DNA of 26,007 nt, taken from NCBI GenBank assembly GCA_903881065.1, contig CAIRRW010000401.1, positions 1 to 26,007 on the forward strand. Reading direction: 5' to 3'. Numbering within the stretch: the stretch's first letter is position 1; each line of letters opens with the position of its first letter. Below the pieces are notes generated by a model that was not told the DNA's origin, did no database searches, and saw nothing but the letters and a program-made list of their open reading frames with translations. The stretch comes from an uncultured Bacteroidota bacterium (GTDB lineage Bacteria; Bacteroidota; Bacteroidia; 2-12-FULL-35-15). Positions 1 to 8,004 of the stretch are shown piece by piece. The position numbers and the translations under genes were made by a program.

Positions 1-2263
1 CTTTCACATTAGCACGAATAATATTTAAAGCACCACCGGCTTTAAACCATTCAATCTGCTGGTCGTTATACGTATGATTCACTATTATTTCTTCCTGGCT
101 TCCATTGCTATGGTGCAATACCACAGTTAAAGGAGTGTTGGCTGTAAACGTAGTCAAGCCGATAATATCAATAGTATCATCTTCTTTTATTTTATCATAA
201 TCCGCTTTGTCGGAAAAAGTCAAACCTAGCATACCTTGTTTTTTCAAATTGGTTTCGTGAATACGTGCAAAAGATTTTACCAGCACTGCACGCACACCCA
301 AGTGACGAGGCTCCATAGCTGCATGTTCGCGTGACGAACCTTCACCATAATTTTCATCACCAATTACAATCGAACCAATTCCCTGCACTTTATAAGCACG
401 TTGTACTTTCGGCACAGAGTCATACGTTCCGGTCAATTGATTTTTTACACAGTCTGTTTTTTCATTGAAGAAGTTAACAGCACCAATCAACATGTTATTT
501 GAAATATTATCCAAATGTCCACGATATTTCAACCATGGTCCAGCCATAGAAATATGGTCGGTAGTACATTTCCCTTTTGCTTTAATAAGCAGTTTCAAAC
601 CTTTCAAATCAATACCTTCCCAGGCAGAAAAAGGATCAAGTAACTGTAATCTGTCGGAAGTTGGAGAAACAAGAATATTCACTTTACTGCCATCAGCAGC
701 AGGTGCCTGATAACCTGGATCATCAACAGCAAAGCCTTTTGTAGGTAACTCATCACCACTTGGTGCATCCAGTTTTACTTTCTCGCCTTTTTCATTTGTC
801 AAATAATCAGTAAGCGGATTAAAAGTCAAGTCGCCTGCAATTGCCATTGCAGTAACTATTTCGGGAGATGCAACAAATGCATACGTGTTTGGATTTCCAT
901 CAGCACGCTTCGCAAAATTTCTGTTGAATGAATGGATAATTGTATTTTTTTCCTGTTTCTCAGCTCCCATTCTGTCCCACATTCCAATGCAAGGTCCGCA
1001 AGCATTCGTAAATACTTTAGCCCCAATCTGATCAAACACATCAAGGAAACCATCACGTTTAATAGTAAATCGAATTTGTTCCGACCCTGGATTAATCAAG
1101 TACTCCGACTTCGCTTTTAAGTTTTTAGTAGAAACCTGTTTTGCCAAACTCACTGCATGGGAAATATCTTCGTAAGAAGAATTGGTACATGAACCCAACA
1201 AACCAACAGAAATTTTCAGAGGCCAGCCATTTTTAATTGCCGCATCTTTTAATTGAGAAATAGGAGTAGCTAAATCCGGAGTAAAAGGACCATTTACATG
1301 AGGTTCCAAGGTATTCAAATCAATTTCTATTACCTGATCAAAATATTCATTCGGATTTGCATACACTTCAGCATCAGCAGTCAAATGTTGTTTAACAGTA
1401 TCTGCCAAAGCAGCTACATCAGCACGACCAGTTGCTTTTAAGTAACGCGACATCGAATCATCATAACCGAAAGTAGATGTGGTAGCACCAATCTCAGCAC
1501 CCATATTGCAAATTGTTCCTTTGCCGGTGCAGCTAATTGATTGAGCACCTTCGCCAAAATATTCAACTACAGCACCCGTTCCGCCTTTAACAGTTAAAAT
1601 GCCGGCAACTTTTAATATCACATCTTTTGGTGCAGTCCAGCCGTTAAGTTTGCCAGTTAATTTAACACCGATAAGCTTGGGCATTTTTAATTCCCAAGCC
1701 AGTCCTGCCATCACATCGCAAGCGTCAGCACCGCCAACACCAATTGCTATCATCCCCAATCCACCGGCATTTACAGTATGCGAATCCGTTCCAATCATCA
1801 TTCCTCCAGGGAAAGCATAATTTTCTAAAACTACCTGGTGTATAATTCCTGCACCTGGTTTCCAAAAACCAATTCCATATTTATTGGAAACAGAACCTAA
1901 GAAATCATACACTTCTTTGCTTTCATTAAATGCAAACGCTAAATCTTCATTAGCTCCGTTCTTCGCTGTTATCAGGTGATCGCAATGAACTGTGGAAGGA
2001 ACTGCAACCTTCGGGCGACCTGCCTGCATAAACTGTAATAATGCCATTTGTGCTGTTGCATCCTGCATTGCTACTCTATCAGGAGAAAAATCAACGTACG
2101 ATTTACCTCTTCCGAAATTTTCTGCTTTCTGGTCTTTATGCAAATGTGCGTACAATATTTTTTCTGTTAATGTGAGCGGACGACCAACTAATTTGCGCGC
2201 TGCCTCTACCTTGCCGGGAAGATTTTTATAAACTTCCTTAATCATTTCAATGTCAAATGCCAT
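1..2263 (-). CDS. Aconitate hydratase (aconitase), 3' end cut by window edge
   Basis: Aconitase of the TCA cycle, which isomerises citrate to isocitrate with a [4Fe-4S] cluster in the cytoplasm. The reading frame is open from an ATG at 2263-2261 (MAFDIEMIKEVYKNLPGK) to base 1, giving 754 full codons, so only a few C-terminal residues should be missing. Three cluster ligands are visible: Cys359 in GSCTNSSYED, and Cys422 and Cys425 in ACGPCIGMW. Their spacing (63, then 3) is the same as Cys385/448/451 of mitochondrial aconitase, so this is the mitochondrial-type enzyme, not the AcnB architecture. Other family blocks present are STVHCDHL, GTDSHTVNAGGLGMIAIGVGGADA and SFNRNFAKRADGNPNTYAFVASPE. 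It reads away from the ankyrin gene to its right, with 87 bases between them. The call is secure; the exact C-terminus is unseen. Confidence 0.97.
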   Translation of the reverse strand, partial: MAFDIEMIKEVYKNLPGKVEAARKLVGRPLTLTEKILYAHLHKDQKAENFGRGKSYVDFSPDRVAMQDATAQMALLQFMQAGRPKVAVPSTVHCDHLITAKNGANEDLAFAFNESKEVYDFLGSVSNKYGIGFWKPGAGIIHQVVLENYAFPGGMMIGTDSHTVNAGGLGMIAIGVGGADACDVMAGLAWELKMPKLIGVKLTGKLNGWTAPKDVILKVAGILTVKGGTGAVVEYFGEGAQSISCTGKGTICNMGAEIGATTSTFGYDDSMSRYLKATGRADVAALADTVKQHLTADAEVYANPNEYFDQVIEIDLNTLEPHVNGPFTPDLATPISQLKDAAIKNGWPLKISVGLLGSCTNSSYEDISHAVSLAKQVSTKNLKAKSEYLINPGSEQIRFTIKRDGFLDVFDQIGAKVFTNACGPCIGMWDRMGAEKQEKNTIIHSFNRNFAKRADGNPNTYAFVASPEIVTAMAIAGDLTFNPLTDYLTNEKGEKVKLDAPSGDELPTKGFAVDDPGYQAPAADGSKVNILVSPTSDRLQLLDPFSAWEGIDLKGLKLLIKAKGKCTTDHISMAGPWLKYRGHLDNISNNMLIGAVNFFNEKTDCVKNQLTGTYDSVPKVQRAYKVQGIGSIVIGDENYGEGSSREHAAMEPRHLGVRAVLVKSFARIHETNLKKQGMLGLTFSDKADYDKIKEDDTIDIIGLTTFTANTPLTVVLHHSNGSQEEIIVNHTYNDQQIEWFKAGGALNIIRANVK

Positions 2264-2350
2264 TTTGTTTTTTGTGATTTTAATTATTATTCTTTCTTTC
2301 TATATATTTTTATCTTTATAAAATTTGAGGCGATAGAAAGATAATTGATA

Positions 2351-3274
2351 TTATTTTTCTTCAGGGGCCTCTTGCGCTTTCTCCTCAATTGCTCCTTGTG
2401 ATTTTAAGTAATTAATAATTGAAACGCCACCTTTTGCTTCAGCGATTTTCAATGGAGTATCTCCAAAATCATTTTTTGCATTAATGTCGAGTCCTTTTTC
2501 AACAAGATACTTTACTAAATCAAGTTTTAGACCACGGCAGGCTGCATGTAAAACAGTATTTCCGCCATCGTCCTTCTCGTTTAATTTGCATCCTTTTGTC
2601 AGAAAATATTCAATCAACTCCTGATCAGGAGCTACGTCTTTATCTTTACGTTTTTGAGATGAAGCATACACAGCTGCTTTATGTAATGGAAAAAAATAAT
2701 CTGGGGAATTAAATGTTGCTCCTTTTTCAACCAATAATTTCGCAACTTCAGGTTGTGAGTTTACTATTGCTAATTGAAGCGGGCAGCTAGCCAATATTTG
2801 ACCAGTATTGTTTATGTAGTCTGGATTACGTTTAACAGCAATTTCAATCATATCTACTCTTCCTTCTTTTACATAATCTAAGAATTTTTTCTCATCGAAG
2901 AAGGAGATTTCAACTACCTGTTTAGTACTATCCTTCACATCGATGGTTGTCTTAAAAGTTGCAGTGTTTTTTTTATCTGCAGGAGTAGCTTCAATATTGT
3001 TTATTCCATATGTAAGCCATACCATACTTTGTGTATACGCTTTCACATTAATAATTTTTGAAGTTCCATTTACTTTTACTACACAATCCAAATCTGCAGC
3101 AATTATTCCACGAGCCTTGATACTTTTTGTATTTGTAGCAGCAGTTTTATTTGCAGCGCCTTTCCCATTTGTAGCACCACCTTTCGGGTTTTGCGCATAA
3201 GAACTACTTAAAGTGAAGGTAAATGAAAGAAGAGTAAAAATAAAATATTTTAACACTGAGTATCTTTTTCTCAT
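2351..3274 (-). CDS. Secreted ankyrin-repeat protein
   Basis: 307-residue exported protein with ankyrin repeats. The N-terminus (MRKRYSVLKYFIFTLLSF, ending SSYAQ near residue 28) is a typical signal peptide. A low-complexity Ala/Lys/Thr linker follows (about 29-53), then a beta-rich region (about 55-125), then ankyrin repeats from about 129 to 295. The clearest repeats are CPLQLAIVNSQPEVAKLLVEKG, GNTVLHAACRGLKLDLVKYLVEKG and GDTPLKIAEAKGG; the last is followed by a Glu-rich tail. The frame stays open upstream to a TTG at 3301, but that TTG overlaps a TAnnTTTG promoter box, so the ATG at 3274 is the better start. Ankyrin repeats mediate protein binding; the partner cannot be told. It is divergent from the permease gene and is probably a single-gene unit. 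Confidence 0.85.
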   Translation of the reverse strand: MRKRYSVLKYFIFTLLSFTFTLSSSYAQNPKGGATNGKGAANKTAATNTKSIKARGIIAADLDCVVKVNGTSKIINVKAYTQSMVWLTYGINNIEATPADKKNTATFKTTIDVKDSTKQVVEISFFDEKKFLDYVKEGRVDMIEIAVKRNPDYINNTGQILASCPLQLAIVNSQPEVAKLLVEKGATFNSPDYFFPLHKAAVYASSQKRKDKDVAPDQELIEYFLTKGCKLNEKDDGGNTVLHAACRGLKLDLVKYLVEKGLDINAKNDFGDTPLKIAEAKGGVSIINYLKSQGAIEEKAQEAPEEK

Positions 3275-3298
3275 TAAGAGGGGTATTTTTTTGCGTTC

Positions 3299-3306
3299 CA
3301 AAAGTA
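3299..3306 (-). promoter_or_regulatory. Promoter -7 box of the ankyrin gene
   Basis: The minus strand reads TACTTTTG, an exact match to the Bacteroidota -7 element TAnnTTTG, with 24 nt between it and the ATG at 3274. It rules out the upstream TTG at 3301, which lies inside the box. No convincing -33 TTTG is visible. Confidence 0.6.
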
Positions 3307-3399
3307 CATTATTCTCGGCATGTGGGAGTCATTTTTAGTGAAAATATTTAAACTGTTTTTAACTCCAAAGTTCAAGTGCACTAAATCCATTTAGTTTTC

Positions 3400-3407
3400 T
3401 ACTTTTG
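3400..3407 (+). promoter_or_regulatory. Promoter -7 box of the permease gene
   Basis: TACTTTTG matches TAnnTTTG and lies 19 nt before the ATG at 3427. With the minus-strand box at 3299-3306 it makes a compact divergent promoter region. No clear -33 TTTG was found. Confidence 0.55.
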
Positions 3408-3426
3408 TAGCCTATAGAATTTAGAG

Positions 3427-4671
3427 ATGGCTACGTTTGTAAAAGAAAATATTAAAATCTCATTAGGAGCTATCCGCAGCCAATTGTTGCGCACTGTACT
3501 TACAGCCTTGATCATTGCAATTGGAATTACTGCTTTAGTTGGCACTTTAACCTGTATTGACGCCATAAAAACCTCAATCAATAGTAATTTCACAAGTATG
3601 GGAGCCAATACATTTGCTATCAGGAATAGGGAAATGAGTGTTCATATAGGGCAAAATGGAAAGAAGGCTAAACGTTTTAGAAGCATTACTTATGAAGAAG
3701 CAATACGTTTTACAAAGGAATATTCATTTCCTTCAAGCCCTTCCGTTTCGACAAGGGCATCAGGAGCTGGTGTATTGAAGTATGAATCAAAAAAGACCAA
3801 TCCTAACATTCAAGTGTTTGGAGGAGATGAAAATTATTTAGCCACTGCTGGTTATGAATTGGAGAAAGGACGTAACTTTTCAGCTCAGGAAGTACAATAT
3901 GGAAATCATGTGGCGATACTCGGAAAAGATGTAATAACTGCTTTATTCTCCTCAAAAGATGATCCGATAGATAAAGTAATAACCATTGGGAGCGGGAAAT
4001 ACAAAGTGATAGGCATATTGAAATCAAAAGGAAACAGTGCAGGATTTGGAGGTGATAAATTAGGGATTCTGCCATTGAATAATGTTAGGCAATATTTCTC
4101 GATGCCTAATATGACGTTTACTATTAACATACTTGTAAAATCACAACAGTTAATGGATATTGCTGTGAATGAAGCAACGGGTCTTTTTAGGATTATACGC
4201 AATGTAAAACTTGGCGAAGACAATAATTTTGAGATCTCTAAAAGTGATAATCTGGCGAATATGTTAATCGGATTGATAGGCAAAACTACAGCAGGAGCAA
4301 CTGCAATAGCTGTTATTACTCTATTAGGTGCTGCTATTGGTTTGATGAACATTATGTTGGTTTCGGTAACAGAGCGAACTCGTGAGATAGGAATTAGAAA
4401 AGCGGTAGGTGCAAATCATAAAACAATTCGTAATCAATTTTTGGTGGAAGCCATTGTAATCTGTCAGCTTGGAGGTGTACTTGGAATTTTGTTCGCAGTA
4501 ATCTGTGGGAATTTATTCTCGGTTTTATTTTTAAATGGAAGTTTTATAATGCCTTGGTTATGGACATTATTAGGAATTTCTATTTGTATGATTGTTGGAC
4601 TTTTCTCCGGTTTATATCCAGCCATAAAAGCTTCCCGATTAGACCCAATTGAAGCACTAAGATTTGAGTAG
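3427..4671 (+). CDS. MacB/FtsX-type ABC transporter permease
   Basis: 414-residue inner-membrane permease of the MacB/FtsX mechanotransmission type. The first membrane helix is at about 17-43 (LLRTVLTALIIAIGITALVG). A periplasmic MacB_PCD-like domain follows (about 45-265), then an FtsX domain (about 285-414) with three more helices. Between helices 2 and 3 is the cytoplasmic coupling loop TERTREIGIRKAVGANHKTI, highly typical of this family, and the end SGLYPAIKASRLDPIEALRFE is also characteristic. No ATPase or HlyD-like adaptor gene is next to it, so its NBD partner must be encoded elsewhere. Family members export peptides, antibiotics or lipoproteins; the substrate cannot be told from the sequence. 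A TAnnTTTG box lies 19 nt upstream of the start. Confidence 0.9.
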   Translation: MATFVKENIKISLGAIRSQLLRTVLTALIIAIGITALVGTLTCIDAIKTSINSNFTSMGANTFAIRNREMSVHIGQNGKKAKRFRSITYEEAIRFTKEYSFPSSPSVSTRASGAGVLKYESKKTNPNIQVFGGDENYLATAGYELEKGRNFSAQEVQYGNHVAILGKDVITALFSSKDDPIDKVITIGSGKYKVIGILKSKGNSAGFGGDKLGILPLNNVRQYFSMPNMTFTINILVKSQQLMDIAVNEATGLFRIIRNVKLGEDNNFEISKSDNLANMLIGLIGKTTAGATAIAVITLLGAAIGLMNIMLVSVTERTREIGIRKAVGANHKTIRNQFLVEAIVICQLGGVLGILFAVICGNLFSVLFLNGSFIMPWLWTLLGISICMIVGLFSGLYPAIKASRLDPIEALRFE

Positions 4672-4690
4672 GTGTAAATCCTACCTTTAT

Positions 4691-4721
4691 CTTGCAAAAA
4701 AGACTTCTCGCCTCTTTTTTC
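4691..4721 (+). terminator. Possible weak terminator after the permease gene
   Basis: AAAAAAGA and TCTTTTTT can pair around a 9-nt loop, and T-rich sequence follows. The stem is almost all A:T, so this is only a weak candidate, supported by its place between the permease stop and the next promoter box. Confidence 0.3.
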
Positions 4722-4743
4722 ATTTTTTGATATCATTAATATA

Positions 4744-4751
4744 TACATTTG
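4744..4751 (+). promoter_or_regulatory. Promoter -7 box of the M14 carboxypeptidase gene
   Basis: TACATTTG matches TAnnTTTG, 21 nt before the ATG at 4773. An in-frame TTG at 4749 overlaps this box and is therefore not the start. Confidence 0.55.
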
Positions 4752-4772
4752 TTATTCATTAAATTTAGTATC

Positions 4773-6965
4773 ATGAAAAAATATTCTTTACTCTTATTCT
4801 GTTTTATTTCCATTTTCAGTTCGGCTCAAACAATTACCCGACAACAAAACAGAACGGTACATAAACTATTTAAAAATAAAATAGAAGTCTATTTCACGTT
4901 TCAGATTGCAGATAAAAGCGAAATAAATACTCTTACCCGTATTATCTCCATTGATGATGTAAAAGACTTGCAGGTATGGGCTGTAGCCAATGAAAAAGAG
5001 TTTAGAAAGTTTATTGCACTGAATTATAATTATACCATACTACCCAATCCCAACAGTAATTTCCATTCGCAAAATAGAAGTTCAAACAATCCACTGCTTG
5101 GAGCCCAACTTACAGCTTATCCTACTTATCAGCAATACGAAACGATGATGGCGAACTTTGCTACTACTTATCCTTCTATATGCAAACTGGTATTAATTGG
5201 TACTTTGCCAAGCGGGCACAGATTGCTAGCACTTAAAATTTCTTCCAATGTAAATGTACATCAGGATAAACCACAGTTTTTATATACTTCCACAATGCAT
5301 GCCGATGAGACTGCGGGATATATTGGCATGCTTAATTTAGCTGATTATTTACTTAGCAACTATGGAACAAATACTCGCCTCACTTCATTGGTAAATAATA
5401 TTGAAATTTGGATTAACCCATTGGCTAATCCCGATGGTTGTTACAAAGCAGGTGATAACACAGTAAACGGGGCACAAAGGTATAATGCAAATAATGTTGA
5501 TTTGAATAGGAATTATCCTGACCCACAGGCAGGACAACATCCTGATGGAAATGCATGGCAACCCGAAACAGTTGCTTTTATGCATTTTGCCGATTCATTG
5601 AACTTAACAATGTCTGCAAATTTTCACGGTGGTTCTGAAGTGGTAAATTACCCTTGGGATACTTGGACACGCCTTCATGCCGACAATAATTGGTGGGTAA
5701 GAGAAGGAGCTAAATATGCCGATACCGCTCAAGCCAATGCTGCTCCTGGATATTTTACCAGCGTAAATCCAAACGGAATAACAGATGGATATGCCTGGTA
5801 TCAGGTAACAGGTGGCCGTCAGGATTATATGAATTATTTTAAACATTGCCGTGAAGTTACTATTGAATTATCAAATACAAAGCTGATTCCAACTACTGAT
5901 TTTACAAATAAATGGAATGCGAATGTTAAATCATATTTGAATTATATGAATGAATGTCTGCATGGGTTTCGTGGTATAGTTACTGATTCATGTAGTGGGC
6001 TGCCATTGAAAGCGAAAGTATTTATCACCGGCCATGATGTAGATAGTTCACATGTTTATTCAACATTTTCTGTGGGCGATTATCACCGCCCCATCTATCA
6101 GGGAACGTATAGCGTTACTTATTCTGCGTCGGGATACGTTTCAAAAACCATAAATAATGTGGTGGTAACGGATATGAATAGTACAAGAGTAGATGTAAAG
6201 TTATGTCCTGTTACTTTCCCTGTTGTTTCATCTGCTATCAACTCTGTTGATACAGCAATATGTCAAGGAACCAATGCGGTTTTTAATGCCAGTGTAACAA
6301 ATGGCGGAACTTCTCCTACTTATCAATGGCAAGTAAATGGCGGCACAGTAGGTACAAATAACAGTCAGTTTTCATCTTCTTCATTAGCCACAGGTTCAGT
6401 AATTATATGCCATGTTACTTCTTCAAACGGTTGTGCTACCAACAATCCGGCTACATCCAATACAATCAATGTAGTGGTACATCCGTTGCCAACTACTCCT
6501 TCTATCACACAAACAAGTTCCGTTTTAAATTCCAATGCTGCCACCGGAAACCAATGGTATAATAGTACTTCGGGAAGTATTAGCGGTGCCACAGCCACCA
6601 GTTATTCTCCTGCAGTGACCGGAAATTATTATGTAATAGTTACAGATGCCAATGGTTGCAGTTCGGGAATTTCCAACGTTATTAATTTTGTAAGCAGCGG
6701 CATTGTAGCATTAACTGATAATAGCAGCATTCATATTTATCCTAACCCATGCAACGAAGAGTTTTTTATTGATGTGTTTAATACGAATGGAAATCAGGAG
6801 GTAACGGTGGAGATATATAATACCTTGGGAGAACAATTATACAGTGAGAAATCAGCAGGGAATAAATTGAAAATCAATTGCGGAAGTTTTGCTTCCGGGC
6901 TTTACTTTTTAAATGTAAAAGAAGGAAATACTATTCATAAGGAAAAAATTGTGGTTAGGAAATAG
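4773..6965 (+). CDS. T9SS-secreted M14 zinc carboxypeptidase
   Basis: 730-residue secreted metallocarboxypeptidase. The signal peptide is MKKYSLLLFCFISIFSSAQ. The peptidase M14 domain spans about 95-400: zinc ligands His176 and Glu179 in MHADETAGY, the substrate-binding NVDLNRNYP segment, third ligand His285 in ANFHGGSE, and the general-base Glu365 in VTIELSNTK. All catalytic positions are intact. A carboxypeptidase regulatory-like beta-sandwich follows (about 400-490, GFRGIVTDSCSGLPLKAKV), then Ig/PKD-like repeats (about 490-640, containing YQWQVNGG). The end is a T9SS type A sorting domain starting IYPNPCNEEF and ending KEKIVVRK. It therefore crosses the outer membrane by T9SS and is shed or anchored at the surface, removing C-terminal residues from peptides. 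The ATG at 4773 is preferred to the upstream TTG, which lies in the promoter box. Confidence 0.94.
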   Translation: MKKYSLLLFCFISIFSSAQTITRQQNRTVHKLFKNKIEVYFTFQIADKSEINTLTRIISIDDVKDLQVWAVANEKEFRKFIALNYNYTILPNPNSNFHSQNRSSNNPLLGAQLTAYPTYQQYETMMANFATTYPSICKLVLIGTLPSGHRLLALKISSNVNVHQDKPQFLYTSTMHADETAGYIGMLNLADYLLSNYGTNTRLTSLVNNIEIWINPLANPDGCYKAGDNTVNGAQRYNANNVDLNRNYPDPQAGQHPDGNAWQPETVAFMHFADSLNLTMSANFHGGSEVVNYPWDTWTRLHADNNWWVREGAKYADTAQANAAPGYFTSVNPNGITDGYAWYQVTGGRQDYMNYFKHCREVTIELSNTKLIPTTDFTNKWNANVKSYLNYMNECLHGFRGIVTDSCSGLPLKAKVFITGHDVDSSHVYSTFSVGDYHRPIYQGTYSVTYSASGYVSKTINNVVVTDMNSTRVDVKLCPVTFPVVSSAINSVDTAICQGTNAVFNASVTNGGTSPTYQWQVNGGTVGTNNSQFSSSSLATGSVIICHVTSSNGCATNNPATSNTINVVVHPLPTTPSITQTSSVLNSNAATGNQWYNSTSGSISGATATSYSPAVTGNYYVIVTDANGCSSGISNVINFVSSGIVALTDNSSIHIYPNPCNEEFFIDVFNTNGNQEVTVEIYNTLGEQLYSEKSAGNKLKINCGSFASGLYFLNVKEGNTIHKEKIVVRK

Positions 6966-7010
6966 AAAAATCTTTCTTCAATAAGTTAATTCGGGATTAG
7001 AGTGAAAAAT

Positions 7011-7026
7011 AAATCAAATTTGATTT
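7011..7026. repeat. Perfect 16-bp palindrome
   Basis: AAATCAAATTTGATTT is its own reverse complement. It could be a dimeric-regulator site or part of a 3' structure of the carboxypeptidase mRNA; nothing seen decides between these. Confidence 0.5.
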
Positions 7027-7055
7027 CCCGAAAGCAAGCAAAACTAAATTTCCTA

Positions 7056-7082
7056 CACCCGTTGGAAAATTTCCCACGGGTG
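7056..7082. repeat. Near-perfect 27-bp GC-capped palindrome
   Basis: The arms CACCCGTTGGAAA and TTTCCCACGGGTG pair at 12 of 13 positions around one central A. No U-run follows on either strand, so it is not a standard intrinsic terminator. The GC-rich tips and extragenic position resemble REP-type elements; an operator is the alternative. Confidence 0.6.
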
Positions 7083-7242
7083 AAACTTATTTAGAAACGG
7101 ACGAATATTTTAATTATAATACTGTTTTATAGCATATTGACTAAAATGAGGGGCGAAAATTTCGGTTTTTGAGTGAGCGCATATATATAATGAGTGGAAA
7201 GAATTGTTGAGTAAAGTAGAAAGCCCACATGACAAACTTTAA

Positions 7243-7250
7243 TAACTTTG
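7243..7250 (+). promoter_or_regulatory. Promoter -7 box of the coaX operon
   Basis: TAACTTTG matches TAnnTTTG and lies 19 nt before the TTG start at 7270. This spacing matches that of other boxes in the window and supports the non-ATG start. Confidence 0.6.
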
Positions 7251-7269
7251 CGCTATAGATAAACACGAT

Positions 7270-8004
7270 TTGAAATTAATTATAGACATAGGAAACACCC
7301 GAATAAAAGCAGCCATCTTCAATAAAAATGAAATGGTGCAGCATTTTCTGTTTGATACTTCCGATGATTTGCTCAAGGCGGATTTATTTAATAGCCATTC
7401 CATCGAAAGATGTTTGGTAGCTACAGTGGTGAATGATATGGAGGGGTTTTTAAATCAGTTGAAATCAAAAACCAATACAATCCTTTTTACTGATAAATCG
7501 CAACTGCCGATTACCAATTTATATAAATCAAAAAACACCTTGGGCAGCGACAGGCTTGCAGCAGCAGTAGGCGGCAATTTTTTATTTTCAAATAAAAATG
7601 TTTTAATAATAGATGCCGGAACGTGCATTAAATACAATTTCGTAACAAAGAAAAATGAATATTTAGGAGGAGGAATCTCTCCGGGATTACAAATGCGATT
7701 AAAAGCATTACATACATTTACTTCTCGTTTACCGTTGGTGGAAATGGACGAGCATTTTGATACTCTTGTTGGAAGAGATACAAACGAAAGCATATTGATG
7801 GGAGCCGAATTAGGCGCAGTTGCAGAAGTGGATGGCATTATAGATAGGTATAAATCAATTTATGAAGATTTAACAGTTGTATTCACTGGCGGAGATATTA
7901 ATTTCTTTGCGAAACGGTTAAAAAACAGCATCTTTGCAGACCAAAATTTAATCCTGAAAGGATTGAATGTAATTTTAGATTATAATTTTAATGCGAAGAC
8001 ATAA
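7270..8004 (+). CDS. coaX: Type III pantothenate kinase
   Basis: 244-residue kinase that phosphorylates pantothenate with ATP, the first step of coenzyme A synthesis. It belongs to the ASKHA (acetate/sugar kinase-Hsc70-actin) fold. The PHOSPHATE-1 motif is at the very N-terminus (IIDIGNTRIKAAIF). Next come GSDRLAAAVGG, the second phosphate motif IIDAGTCIKYNFV, the segment YLGGGISPGLQMRLKALH and the adenosine-side VVFTGGD. Its length is normal for CoaX. The start is a TTG: no in-frame ATG lies near, the protein begins as the family does (MKLIIDIGNT), and the promoter box leaves only about 13 nt of leader. Its 3' end overlaps the next gene by 14 bp, so the two are probably translationally coupled. 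It is the first gene of an operon otherwise devoted to the envelope. Confidence 0.95.
   Translation: MKLIIDIGNTRIKAAIFNKNEMVQHFLFDTSDDLLKADLFNSHSIERCLVATVVNDMEGFLNQLKSKTNTILFTDKSQLPITNLYKSKNTLGSDRLAAAVGGNFLFSNKNVLIIDAGTCIKYNFVTKKNEYLGGGISPGLQMRLKALHTFTSRLPLVEMDEHFDTLVGRDTNESILMGAELGAVAEVDGIIDRYKSIYEDLTVVFTGGDINFFAKRLKNSIFADQNLILKGLNVILDYNFNAKT

Larger units (their letters stand above)
6966..7242. other. Intergenic region with two palindromes
   Basis: About 300 bases separate the carboxypeptidase stop from coaX. No convincing ORF or RNA gene is visible. The region holds a perfect 16-bp palindrome, a near-perfect 27-bp palindrome and, at its right end, the coaX promoter box; each is listed separately. 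A short CGAAAATTTCG palindrome near 7155 is too small to interpret. Confidence 0.6.

Noticed and set aside
465..2231. Several plus- and minus-strand frames of 60-81 codons within the aconitase gene
   Set aside because: They are antisense or out-of-frame shadows of a well-conserved coding sequence and show no motifs of their own.
3275..3301. Longer ankyrin protein starting at the TTG at 3301
   Set aside because: The TTG overlaps the TACTTTTG promoter box, and the ATG at 3274 gives a standard signal peptide.
3906..4352. 148-codon minus-strand frame within the permease gene
   Set aside because: It is antisense to a clear FtsX-family coding region and has no recognisable domain or start context.
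7455..7838. 127-codon minus-strand frame within coaX
   Set aside because: It is antisense to conserved CoaX motifs and shows only shadow composition.
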